Assembly (NCBI GenBank): GCA_958296045.1
Contig: CATQHT010000003.1
Location: 817,246-881,245 of the forward strand
From: Rhodothermales bacterium
Lineage (GTDB): Bacteria; Bacteroidota; Rhodothermia; Rhodothermales; Bin80
Length of the DNA stretch: 64,000 nt
Direction: 5' to 3'
The notes under the pieces: generated by a model
What the model was told of the DNA's origin: nothing
The model's database searches: none
Seen by the model: only the letters and a program-made list of their open reading frames with translations
Program-made: the position numbers and the translations under genes
Shown here: one piece after another, positions 9,284 through 18,685 of the stretch
Position numbering within the stretch: the first letter of the stretch is position 1
Layout of the letters: each line of letters begins with the position of its first letter

Positions 9284-10865
9284 CGATGCATACAGGCAAC
9301 GTTGTCGACAGATCGCCCAGGATTTCCTCCTAACAGCGGTGGTCGTTGACGACGAACCATACGTACCGGGGCCGCGCGTCCCCGACCGTCTGATTGAACC
9401 CGATCGGGGTGCCGCGAAGCGCGCGTTGCCATCCGTTGACCAGCCTCCCTCATCCACCCGGCCCCTCCATGTTGTCCCGGTCACATGGTCTTTCGCAAAG
9501 AAAGGTATCGTTTGTGGTGTCTTATCGCCGCAGAGTCCGCAAGAAGATCTTAATACACTCGCTGAGGCCGTAGCTCGTGCAGACATCGTTATTCTCGACT
9601 GGCTGCTGGACAATGCGATCGGTACCACCGCGTTGCCGCTGCTGGAACAGATCCTCTCGAAGGACTCTCAGGACCGCCTACGCTTGATCGCGCTTTATAC
9701 CGGTGAACCCGGTCATGATGCCATTCGCGAAGCAATAGCGGAAAAGCTAAATGGCCTCGAATCACGCTCTCGCGCGGTGCCCGCTAGCGACAGCCACGGC
9801 CCGATCGAGTTCGGTGGCTGTAGGATCGTGGTGTACGCCAAGCAAGGCTCTCGTATTCCCGAATCAAGCGCCATGGTTAAGGAAAAAGACTTAGCCGATC
9901 GGCTCATCGACGACTTCGTCGACATGGTCGAGGGTCTACTGCCAAGCTTGGTACTAACGGCACTTACCGCCGTTAGGGAAAACGTATATCGGGTGCTGGG
10001 GCGCTTCGGGCGGGAACTCGATCCCGCGTTCCTAACACACCGCGCCTGTCTTCCCCAGCCGGCGGATTCCGAGCAGCATATCGGGGAACAGATTGCCAGC
10101 GAGTTGCATGGGATCATCGACGACGCCATCGGTAGGCAAAGTCCGGCAGGAATCGAGGCGATCAAGCAGTGGCTCAAGGGCCGATTCGGGGACGATCCGG
10201 TGAAATTTGGTGACAGCCAGGATAAGCAGATGTGTCAGACAGAGGTCGTCGAGATGTTGACCTGTGGAATCGAGGAGAGACCTGGTCCTCTCAAGGCAGG
10301 TGGTAAGGATTATGGCATCCTCTCCGCCGGGTTTTCGGGCAATACCCAGGCCGTCGGCGCCGAGGTTGACCGTCGTCTCGCGTCAACGATGAGCTTCCGC
10401 CAAGTTCTTACAAAAGCCCGAAGGCAGTTGTCGATGGGAACGGTGATCCGCCAGATCGGGAACGAGGGCACCATGCTTCTATGCGTCACACCGAAATGCG
10501 ATAGTATCCGTTTGGCCAAAGAGTCATCCTTTCTTTTCCTCCCGCTTGTGACGCCGAAGCAGAGAACGCCGCAGGTTGTGGTGCCAGTCAGCGACAACAA
10601 ACATGAACGCCTGACGATTTCCTTGAACCCGTCGAAGTGGTGTAATAAGACATTCACGCCCGACCCTGAGCGGGCGTGTGTGCTCACCATCCAAAACTGC
10701 GGTGACCCAGCACGTCACGTGTTTAAGGCTGTCGACAACGTAAAATACGAGTGGGTAGGGGAGCTGAAATCGGATGCCGCACAATCCATAGCACAGGAAA
10801 TAGCGAAAAGACTGTCCCGAATTCCGCTAAACAGGTCGGAATGGCTCAGGCGCCAGGAAAGGTAG
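9276..10865 (+). CDS. Receiver-domain protein with long uncharacterised C-terminal region
   Basis: The N-terminus resembles a response-regulator receiver: acidic pocket VVVDDEP (Asp25, Asp26), probable phospho-acceptor Asp108 in DIVILDWLLD, a Thr in LIALYTGEPG and a Lys in VVYAKQG. The acceptor comes about 55 residues later than usual because of an insertion after the first strand (Pro/Arg rich, 30-85). The remaining ~330 residues match no output domain I recognise; they contain a helical segment around 215-300 and a beta-rich tail with two Cys-containing motifs (CVTPKCDS, LTIQNCGD). It overlaps the dual-GHKL gene by 8 bases, so the two proteins are made together. I infer that it receives a phosphoryl group from, or otherwise partners, that kinase-like protein. 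Confidence 0.78.
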   Translation: MPNDAYRQRCRQIAQDFLLTAVVVDDEPYVPGPRVPDRLIEPDRGAAKRALPSVDQPPSSTRPLHVVPVTWSFAKKGIVCGVLSPQSPQEDLNTLAEAVARADIVILDWLLDNAIGTTALPLLEQILSKDSQDRLRLIALYTGEPGHDAIREAIAEKLNGLESRSRAVPASDSHGPIEFGGCRIVVYAKQGSRIPESSAMVKEKDLADRLIDDFVDMVEGLLPSLVLTALTAVRENVYRVLGRFGRELDPAFLTHRACLPQPADSEQHIGEQIASELHGIIDDAIGRQSPAGIEAIKQWLKGRFGDDPVKFGDSQDKQMCQTEVVEMLTCGIEERPGPLKAGGKDYGILSAGFSGNTQAVGAEVDRRLASTMSFRQVLTKARRQLSMGTVIRQIGNEGTMLLCVTPKCDSIRLAKESSFLFLPLVTPKQRTPQVVVPVSDNKHERLTISLNPSKWCNKTFTPDPERACVLTIQNCGDPARHVFKAVDNVKYEWVGELKSDAAQSIAQEIAKRLSRIPLNRSEWLRRQER

Positions 10866-11657
10866 CTAACCCTGCAGTGGCGTCTCACTCCCCCGATCCC
10901 CGCACGGCCTCGCGCTTCTAGTGTCCAAGGGTCTTGGCAATCCGTTCCGCGACCGCCTTCGGATCCTTCGCTTCATAATCCCAGCCCGACTTCGTCACTT
11001 TGCTCAGCCTCCTGGCCATAGGCCAGCCTGACTTGCATCCCGCAGGGCCAACATCGGGATATCCCACCTTTTTCATAAGCTGGAGATTCTTGTGGCTGGC
11101 CCGGGGGGACTTCCTACCATTTAAGCAAGGCCATTTGAGAAAACAAGTGGGACTCAGAGGGCAATCGGGTCATCCGTGACCGGGGTCTTGACTTGAGCAC
11201 TCGGGCTGGATGATGGGCGCCTGGTGGAGGCAGTAAAGGCCATATGGAGAAGGGTGAATCGGGAGGCGTAGCGCGTGACCGGGTCGCCCGATTGACGCGC
11301 ACTGTGTGCAGCTGGAAAACTCGGCACAGGTCCACCGCTGGATAACGCTGGAACTCATGTATGCAGAACCAAAACTGTAGACGAGCCCTAACCACCAAGA
11401 CCTGCCTAAGCTCCGAAAGGCGCTTATGGATGCCAGGACCCGACTCCCAAACCCCAAAATTCACTTCTAGCCCTCTTCCCACTAATTTTGGCTCACCTCT
11501 CCCAACAAGCTGCACTCAAGCGGTATGGTCGCCGGTCGGTCTGGGCAAGGGCGCGCATATCGAGGCCTATTAGTGCGCATAACACACTATAGGCACGATG
11601 TAGTATGGCTTTTTGAATTGCGCATATTGGCTGAAACTCTGCGCAATCCCCACTTAT
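10866..11657. other. Long non-coding or degenerate stretch inside the island
   Basis: Nearly 800 bases lie between the convergent receiver gene and AlbA_2 gene. Open frames here are Arg/Pro/Ser rich and look like chance frames. The only candidate I would keep is the small minus-strand frame at 10918-11076, listed separately. No inverted terminal repeats, tRNA or transposase motif was seen. It may be the remains of a third cassette partner. Confidence 0.5.
10918..11076 (-). CDS. Possible small protein (52 aa), unknown
   Basis: A minus-strand frame running from MKKVGYPDVG to AKTLGH. It has protein-like composition (Lys/Ala/Gly, with SGWDYEAKDP and a helical KAVAERIAKTL tail), unlike the Arg/Pro-rich chance frames around it. 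The frame stays open about 40 codons upstream of the Met, including a Cys-rich stretch (CPLSPTCFLKWPC), so this could be the 3' end of a decayed longer gene. I do not recognise a family. It points toward the 3' end of the receiver gene. Confidence 0.3.
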   Translation of the reverse strand: MKKVGYPDVGPAGCKSGWPMARRLSKVTKSGWDYEAKDPKAVAERIAKTLGH

Positions 11658-13334
11658 TCAGTCCAACGAGGCGGCGAATTTGTAGCAGGTGCCACGTCCG
11701 GTGCCACGTCTTGTTACGACCTTAAGGGTCACGAGCTGGCGCAGCTCGCGCAAAGCAGCGTGGCGGTTGATCTGGAACAAGGTCTGGTAGTCGGCATTCT
11801 TGAGAGCGGGCTCGAAGCTGAAAAAAGTGCGTAAACGCGGAATCCGCATTTCGAGAAAACGGGCTTTCATCTCCAGCGCAGGGACGACAGCGTAGGTCGG
11901 GGGTGATCCTTCTTTGCTCGGATGCCGTTCCGCGATGCCCTTTTCGCAGAGGTCCTGCACCTGTTTGGCGGCCTCGCCCTCGCCGGTTCCGTTGACGATC
12001 TGGTAATCCCGAGCAGTGAAGCCGGCGAAACGCGCCAACAGCATCTTCCGCTGACCGCCCGAAATAGGGAGAGCGCCCAGCAGGTGGTTCCACCCAGGCC
12101 TCATGGCTCCAGAGACAGGCTCATTGAAGAGGGTCATACGAAACAAGCCGTCGCAGGACTCGATGTCGGGTTCCCTCAGCAGGCTTGCGGCCATTTCACG
12201 GAACACCCGCGCAACGCCTTCTCCTTCATCCCGCATGATTTTTGCGTCGGTAAGAACTCGAACCAGCATCGGGTTTCGGGTAGCATGGGCGCGCTGGCCT
12301 TCTCGCAGAACCTTGACTGTGATAGGCGGCAGCAGTTCTCCAGGGCTCGTTACCTCCAGTCGGTTATCGAAGAACCAGATCTCCGTTTCTCGCCCCTGCA
12401 TCTCATAGTTGCGGTGTGCTACCGCGTTGATAAGCGCCTCTTGCCAGGCGAATTCGGGATACTCAGGGATATCCTCGAAAAATAGGTCACGAAGCCGTTC
12501 GGATACCTGGACTTGACTCCGCGCCAAGTCACGGACTTCCATGATCGCACGGGCCAGCGGTGGATCGGCGCGCCCGATCTGAGTCACATTGCGGTGGCGC
12601 CCGTATTCGATCTGGGTGCCAGCTACTCGAAATACGCGGAGACCCGCCCGCGGATGCCAATGTAGCGCGGGACGGCGAGCAAAGAGCAAGAGTCCAGCAT
12701 TGGTGACGCGCCAATCCCGGCCGTCCTTCTCTACCAAGCCGTAGTACTGAAGCGCTTCTATGACGGCGCGCCCTCCTACTGGCGCCCCCTTTAGAAAGGA
12801 TCCGGCCAAGTCCAAGTCCAAGTGATCCACGGTGGCATTCGGGCGGAACCGCTGCTCGTATCCAACGCGCCGATACGCCTGCTTTCGGTGATTGATCACC
12901 TCTTGGGGTTCCCGGATGATCTGGGCTCCGACGCGATAGGGAAACCCGTCTCCGATGATCATCACGGCTTCGGGTGCGATGCGAACTTGAAATGCAAGAA
13001 CCTTATAACTGTCAAGAGTAAACGTCGCAATCTGGTAGTCCGGGATGGGGTCAAGACGGCGGCGGGGTACTTTAAAGAATGCTTCCACCTCGTGCTCCCC
13101 GTAGCCGTGGCCGGATGGCGTGCCGTCGTCGTCGACTCCAACTAGCAGGAGACCGCCATCGGCGTTGGCAAAGGCGGCTACGACATCAGCGATTTTATCT
13201 CTCAGCGTGCGACGCCCCAACGTCTTGGGCGGAACTGAGCCGCGATCCCAAGCCGACTTGAATTCAACAAACTGGCCTTCGCCACGCGACAGTATAATGC
13301 GCAGCTCGGAATCGGAAAGGAAGGGAGCCGTCAC
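11658..13334 (-). CDS. AlbA_2 (Schlafen-like) DNA-binding domain protein with RecG-type C-terminal ATPase fold
   Basis: A 558-residue protein. The N-terminus has the AlbA_2 signature: EFVEFKSAW-like FVEFKSAW (about 22-29) and FANADGGLLLVGVDDDG (about 54-70). The middle has the HATPase_c_4 pattern of 'RecG C-terminal-like' proteins, EALINAVAHRNYEMQGRETEIWFFDNRLEVTSPG. The C-terminal ~150 residues look like winged-helix segments. Such proteins are usually annotated as transcriptional regulators or ATP-binding proteins and are common in defence islands. Its start lies 4 bases after the stop of the methyltransferase pseudogene on the same strand, so it is the last gene of that cassette. The frame is intact, unlike its neighbour. 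Confidence 0.87.
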   Translation of the reverse strand: MTAPFLSDSELRIILSRGEGQFVEFKSAWDRGSVPPKTLGRRTLRDKIADVVAAFANADGGLLLVGVDDDGTPSGHGYGEHEVEAFFKVPRRRLDPIPDYQIATFTLDSYKVLAFQVRIAPEAVMIIGDGFPYRVGAQIIREPQEVINHRKQAYRRVGYEQRFRPNATVDHLDLDLAGSFLKGAPVGGRAVIEALQYYGLVEKDGRDWRVTNAGLLLFARRPALHWHPRAGLRVFRVAGTQIEYGRHRNVTQIGRADPPLARAIMEVRDLARSQVQVSERLRDLFFEDIPEYPEFAWQEALINAVAHRNYEMQGRETEIWFFDNRLEVTSPGELLPPITVKVLREGQRAHATRNPMLVRVLTDAKIMRDEGEGVARVFREMAASLLREPDIESCDGLFRMTLFNEPVSGAMRPGWNHLLGALPISGGQRKMLLARFAGFTARDYQIVNGTGEGEAAKQVQDLCEKGIAERHPSKEGSPPTYAVVPALEMKARFLEMRIPRLRTFFSFEPALKNADYQTLFQINRHAALRELRQLVTLKVVTRRGTGRGTCYKFAASLD

Positions 13335-13338
13335 GAGA

Positions 13339-16300
13339 TCACTTAACAGTTGTCTGGGCCTGCCGCGCCTCGCGCGCTTGTTCCTTTTCCGCCCGCGAGG
13401 AATGCAGATCCTTCCGTCGCTTACCGTCGAAGGGGGAGTTCTCTGATGCCACGAAGTCGGTCCGATCTGCTATGCTCCCGCCGCCTTGGAAACCGTAGAA
13501 CCGCGGGAATTTCCTGCGTTGCCTTGGTTCTCTTCGCTCCTGGCCCCGGTCCTTGCCCCACCTAGCGTTGGGCTTGAATCGCAAGATACTCGCACCGACA
13601 CTTCCACCCTCACGCAATTCCGCGCGCATGAAGGGACGGATATTCAGTTGCACGCCATCATTAATGTCAGGCGTCCAGCTCATTGGCTGGGCGCAAAACG
13701 ACTTCCAGCGAACGAAGAGGTCGCACGGAAGCTGACCTTCAAGGATGCGTTCCAGCTGCCGCTGAGCATCCAGAGCGTGCACGAGGCAGCTGTAAGCTCC
13801 TGCCAAACCTTCGCGCTGTTCCGCGCGCCGCCGCCGCTCGATCCAGTCTTTCAAGTAGGCATACGTCAGCCATTTCAGCGTGCACTGGCCAGTTTTGCTG
13901 CATCCAGCAAGGCGATGGTAACTGTCGATGGAATGGAAACCGTCGGGACGACCATCCCAGATGTACCAGATGAAGGGACGATTGTGGAAGAGTTTACAGT
14001 GCTTAGCGAAGAGAGGATCCTGTAACCAGACTTCCAGCGAGTTGGGCACCTGCTTTTCCTGAGCGGTGGCCGCGACCAGCCTCTGCTCAGTGTTGGCAGA
14101 CCACTCTTGCCCGTAGGCTCGGATGAGAAGGCTGCGCCAACGGTCGGCGACGTTGATTTTGCCGCGGACGGGAGAGAGGCAAACGATGCCGTCGGTGTCG
14201 ACGAGATTCCGGTTTATGGCGTAGCCCTCCACGAGGGTGTATTGCTCAGAGGTAAGGCGCATCTCGGGATCGAATTCGGCAGACCAACGGAATCCTAGGG
14301 GCGGGGCGACGGCGACTTGGAAGACGGAGTGGTCGAACCGAGTGGGACCATGTACCGTGACCATCATTTCCTTGTCCCAGAGTACGCTCTGGCAGGAATC
14401 GCCGTGAAAGATCCATTGCGTTCGATCATCAGCGTTGGGCTTGGGAAGGCCATTGGGAAAGCATTCAGCAGCCACCTTGGTCCAATGCTCGAGGCCGAAG
14501 GACACTTTGACGAGCGTTACGTTCGAAGCCTTCAAATTGTGGTCGATTTCGAAAACGGCAGCGGCGTATTCGGGGGAAGAACAGAAGACCCATGCGGCAG
14601 CCAAGTGGTTCCCCGAAACAGGACCGAGGGCTGCCGGATTGCTATCAAACTTCTCTCCTACTATCGCGCAGGACGAGAAGCGCGCCCATCTGGAATATGG
14701 CGATTCTGTCACAATTCCAAAACACCCCGTAATTACGTACCGCTTGGCGGCCACTAGGTACAACATTCCGCTCGGGAGCTTCGGTGATTCCAATGTAGTG
14801 TATGACACGTTCGCGTCCCCCCGCCCCCAAATCTACCGTGTTTTTTGACCGTGCTCTACTGAAATACCCCTGTCTTACCATAAGGTAAGATTTCTCAATG
14901 GGGGATATAGTCGGCGGATGCGATTCCGGGGTGGCCATGAGCCAACTGTTGCAACAACTTTCTGTCTCCCACGGGCCGGAGCAGAACGGCCGAATCTGGA
15001 TTCCTCACCCGCTCTTCCTGCCTCGACTTTGTTACGGCGACAGGTCCTTCCAGCAATACCGTCTTCTGCGCCCCCCAAGCCAGGCGCGGCCCCCTTGGAG
15101 CGGAAACATCCATGCCCACCATTTCCCAGGATCGTACAGGCCCGTTAGCTGAGAGTATTACAAGCGCGGCGAACGCCTTGGCCACCTGACTATCCGCAAT
15201 TGCGTGTTCCCCCAGCCGCGTCACCAAATTCCATGTCTGTCTTATCAGCAGCCGCTTCCAAAGCTTCCGGTACGTGGACAGGAATAGGCAGTCTTGTGGC
15301 GTCACCACTGCCTGCGTGCCGTAATCACCGAGCCACTGAAGTATCCTGGATGCGAAGAGCATCGCGATGCCATACTTCGCATCGCCGTGATGCCTTGCGG
15401 CGCAGCTGCGTATCCCAGAGTTCTGTTTCCCCGGCACTACCAAAAGTACGTTGATGACCACTAGCGTGTAATGGTCCGAGATGATCCTGGCCGCACGCGC
15501 CATCCCCCATAAATATTCCCACCCCCTACTGCCACGTGCCCAACCGTGCCTCGTCCGCATCGTTTTCAGCCTCTTGTCGTACGAACCGCAGGTACGTGAT
15601 GTCATCTTCATTGCCTGCATTAGTCGGATTCGCCACCGTAGCGGTTCCTTGTCCGTGGCCGATGCCGCAAGATCGGGACCATTCGCCAATACCTTGCCAG
15701 CCCTCCACGCACCGATGGAGTTGTGCAGGAAGACCTGGGCGCATCGCTCAGTGAAACGCTGCGTTACCGCAGAAAGCTCGCCAGCACCGATCTTTGTGCC
15801 GCTACTGTTAGTGCGGTCCTTTTCGTCCGCCTGCCGGAACTGATAGGTCCAGCCGAAGAAGTCACCGGCGTTGAAGACGGCTTTAGGCAATAATTCCATA
15901 AGTTACTCCAGTTTCTGGTGGGTCTCGGGCGGGAGCGTAAGCTAGAGCACCGAGTCGCTGGAATTAAATATCCAAAGCGGCATTTCTTGCGCCCACTCGC
16001 CTGCCGGTTGCCATGCATCTCCCCTGGATACTCGGGCCAGGGTCCTGCAGTCTTCAATAGAGACAGGGGCTTCGTGCTCTGGGCCTATGAGCCACTCGTT
16101 TTCAGCCAAGAAACGTACGAATAGCACCCGATGCAAGTGTTTGAAGGCGACCTCTTGGGTGAGGCGATTTATCGGCTGCGTTTCATCTACCAGATCTCGT
16201 CGGTCGCCTGCCAGGCGTCTACGGTTGCATAGGACCTCAGGCAGGCTTGCTGCTCGACCAACATGGTGTTGAACGGTCTGCCACGGTCCACGGCGAGAAA

Positions 16301-16690
16301 TTCAAGTGCCCAGCGGTCACCAGATTCGGCCTTGCATCGGGCTTCAAGGATGGTGGACTCAAGCTTGGCACGGCAGGTAGGCGGACGAGACGAAATCAAG
16401 GCGTGTATAGTCTGATCCTCTGAGAAGTTATTCACAAGCTCCTTCCTCAGGCCGCGCGTATGCAGGTCCCCGCTAACGTCTGCCGAGATGATGCGCAGGT
16501 GTTCGCGGCTGGGCACAACAGCGTGTGCCCGATGCATAAAGAGTTTGCACACTGTGCGGCCATCTTGGGCCAAGGCGGCTCGGGAGGCGCAGACCTGGAC
16601 CGGGCCCACCGCGATCGCGACACTGTAGGCTAAAGCATGGTCATCCTGGCGCGAGCTGAAGCAACGAGTCGAAATGCAGCCGGTTGCCAA
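13339..16690 (-). pseudogene. Eco57I/PglX-like adenine-specific DNA methyltransferase (type IIG, BREX or DISARM-like), frameshifted
   Basis: Fragments of one large R-M methylase appear in order on the minus strand but in different frames. The N-terminal piece (16690-16187) ends ATVDAWQATDEIW. A shifted frame continues VDETQPINRLTQEVAFKHLHRVLFVRFLAENEWLI (to 15942). A middle piece (15899-14895) has FFGWTYQFRQADEKDR, then VTQRFTER, then VTPQDCLFLSTYRKLWKRLL, with the sequence between scrambled across frames. A long intact C-terminal piece (14808-13339, 489 aa) has RPFIWYIWDGRPDGF, QLPCDLFVRWKSF, SWTPDINDGVQLNIRPFM and ILRFKPNARWGKDRG. I could not find the SAM-binding (DPACGSG-like) or NPPY catalytic motif in any frame. 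The gene is therefore dead, although the C-terminal 489-aa frame could still be made. Its original ATG (16644) overlaps the upstream gene's stop but is followed by a stop after four codons. Confidence 0.82.
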
Positions 16691-17207
16691 CCATTCTGTT
16701 CACTGCGATATCGTGATAGCCCTCTGGGGGCAAGACGTGAGGAAGGCGAATGCGTTGTTTTGAGAGCCGCGGCGATACCTTCTCCCCAATGAGGAGATAG
16801 CGCATGGTTACGCTTGCAGAAGGTTGTACCTTGTTCTCGCAATGGATGCTACAGACTGTTCTCAGGTACTGCAGGTATGGCGGCGACCGATGGAGTTGCC
16901 GAAGCCCCTTGCTTCCTTCGGCGATCGTCTTCTTGAGCTCTACGAACACGGCCACATCTGCATTGGCTTTCTGAAACAGGATCAGATAGTCACACCTAGA
17001 CTTGAATTCGCCACGGATGCCACTCAACTCACCGATTTTGTCAATGTTGACCACCGTGACATCTCCTGGAACGCCAATCATGTCCACCTGCATGACCACC
17101 CTTCGCTTCTGTTTCTCTCTAAGTACGACGGTTCCTTCGTTCACGGGCACCTTGGCCTTTTCCTCTAAGACGCATCGCATCCTTTTGGCTAATGACGACG
17201 TACTCAC
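16641..17207 (-). CDS. Putative PD-(D/E)XK-like nuclease partner of an ABC-type ATPase
   Basis: A 188-residue protein starting at a GTG that overlaps the ATPase stop (GTGA), so the two are translationally coupled. Upstream residues in this frame lie inside the ATPase gene and are not part of it. The core reads RCDYLILFQKANADVAVFVELKK: Asp73 ... Glu90-Leu-Lys92, the spacing and strand pattern of the PD-(D/E)XK nuclease fold (beta, D, beta, ExK). The downstream helix with QLHRSPPYLQYLRTVC is consistent. I do not recognise a named family. The assignment is motif-based; a non-catalytic protein with a chance ELK is possible. Its own stop overlaps the start of the dead methyltransferase by ATGA. 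Confidence 0.65.
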   Translation of the reverse strand: MSTSSLAKRMRCVLEEKAKVPVNEGTVVLREKQKRRVVMQVDMIGVPGDVTVVNIDKIGELSGIRGEFKSRCDYLILFQKANADVAVFVELKKTIAEGSKGLRQLHRSPPYLQYLRTVCSIHCENKVQPSASVTMRYLLIGEKVSPRLSKQRIRLPHVLPPEGYHDIAVNRMVGNRLHFDSLLQLAPG

Positions 17208-18625
17208 TGACACGATTCCGACGGCACACGAGAGGATAGCTCGATACTCGCCGCATTGATGTGGTCGATGGTACGGTCGAAAACGGGCATTGCGATGCCA
17301 TAGCAGTCGATGGTACACTCAGTAAGGCTACTGTTTTCCGCCACGTAAGCCCGAACGCTCTCTGGTTGGAGTTCATCTTCGGAGCGATAACCGAACCTTC
17401 GGGTCACATTCTCCTTCTCAGGGAAGTCTCGGCTAAGCATAATGAGGTTGTTCAGTTCCTTCACAATGTAATCACTGTGGGTTGTGATCACCACGCGCAG
17501 CCCCGCACCTACGAACCTAGCCAGAAGTCGCGCGAATTGGACTTGATTAGCCGTGTCCAAGTGGCTCTCTGGCTCGTCGATGATTAGAAGCTGGTTACGA
17601 CTCGCCGAATGGCGCAAGAAGAAATACAAATCGGAAAGACCCCTGGCGGATGAAGAGGCTAGGTGCAGTGGAATATTAAAGTGCCCTCTCTTGCGCGCTT
17701 TGGCGATGAACCGAAGATCATCGTTTGCATTGCTGTAGTATCCCTGCATCATATCTTTGATGCAGTTGGACAGCTTATAATCGGCAAGCGGCGAAAAGTC
17801 GCGCGGAAGATCAGGAATGCTCCGCGTAAAGTCGATGTTATCCTTGATCGGAGTTGCGTAGCGACTGGTGCTGCGATCCACGATCAAGTACGGCGATGGG
17901 CCCTTAGTCGCATTCCCAGCAGCGTGCTTCTGCAGAAGGTCGACAATCTGATTCTTCGTGAAGTCTAACTCCTTGTAGAATAGTGAGATTCCAAACCGTT
18001 CTGAAGATAGGATGAATGGAGTTGGAAAGAGGTCGTGCATAAGCATTCTGCTGTAGGCTATAATGGGAGCCCCAAGACGCTTTGTCGCGGCCAACCGGTT
18101 GTTGCCCTTCAAAAACGCTGATACGGTACCGTCATCGTACTGAACGGCAATTGCGTCCTGACCAATCTGGACCTCCCCGCGCAAAGGTGCTTGAGCATTG
18201 GGAAGGTCCGGTAACTCTACTCGGAGTTGTGCGTTGGTAAAACTGCCCCGAGGTGCGTTAAAAAAACTCTGGAATTGACGGGAGAAGGATTTCCCAAGCC
18301 AGTCTGCGAGAATCCTGCGCTGCTGATCGAGCGTGGACGGCGAAACTGGGACGGAAACCTGTCCATCGGCGCGAAGGCCGTCGCTAATGGCCTTGACCTC
18401 CGGGAAAGTGTCCGATCTTCGCATCATGAAGCCCGGTTCCCATGACCAACGATCCCAAGCTTTTAGGAACCCATAAAGCGAGTAGACGACGTAGGTCTTG
18501 CCTGTGTTGTTGCGCCCTGCGATGACCGTCAGTCGCCCGAGCCCAAGCGTGGCTTCTCTGATCGGTCCGATATTCTGAAACCGGAAGGCAACCGGAGAAG
18601 GTTGCCTTGCTAGTTGATTTCTCAT
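17204..18625 (-). CDS. ABC/OLD-like AAA ATPase
   Basis: A 473-residue RecF/OLD-type ATPase of the AAA_15/AAA_21 kind. Walker A is GRNNTGKT (37-44), the helical insertion spans about 90-300, an ABC signature-like SSSARGLSDL lies near 325, Walker B is LLIIDEPESHLD near 345, and the switch His is in VVITTHSDYIVKELN. Such ATPases pair with a nuclease in several phage-defence systems (Septu, Gabija, PARIS and others). Here the partner is a small protein with a PD-(D/E)XK-like core, not the HNH or TOPRIM proteins of those systems. The C-terminal ~60 residues are unlike the core and may contact the partner. It heads the minus-strand cassette; a 23-base palindrome lies 61 bases upstream. Confidence 0.9.
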   Translation of the reverse strand: MRNQLARQPSPVAFRFQNIGPIREATLGLGRLTVIAGRNNTGKTYVVYSLYGFLKAWDRWSWEPGFMMRRSDTFPEVKAISDGLRADGQVSVPVSPSTLDQQRRILADWLGKSFSRQFQSFFNAPRGSFTNAQLRVELPDLPNAQAPLRGEVQIGQDAIAVQYDDGTVSAFLKGNNRLAATKRLGAPIIAYSRMLMHDLFPTPFILSSERFGISLFYKELDFTKNQIVDLLQKHAAGNATKGPSPYLIVDRSTSRYATPIKDNIDFTRSIPDLPRDFSPLADYKLSNCIKDMMQGYYSNANDDLRFIAKARKRGHFNIPLHLASSSARGLSDLYFFLRHSASRNQLLIIDEPESHLDTANQVQFARLLARFVGAGLRVVITTHSDYIVKELNNLIMLSRDFPEKENVTRRFGYRSEDELQPESVRAYVAENSSLTECTIDCYGIAMPVFDRTIDHINAASIELSSRVPSESCQ

Positions 18626-18685
18626 GGCTTCTCAAATGACCAAGTACCCCCGCGAGCCCGCGCCAAGTAAGGCTGCAAGGGCATA

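Noticed and set aside
13486-14757. Long plus-strand frames opposite the methyltransferase pseudogene
   Set aside because: They mirror the minus-strand pseudogene, where recognisable methylase motifs occur; the plus-strand translations show no motif.
16641-17318. A 225-aa version of the putative nuclease starting at 17318
   Set aside because: The extra N-terminal part lies inside the ATPase coding region; the GTG at 17207 overlapping the ATPase stop gives a simpler, coupled start.
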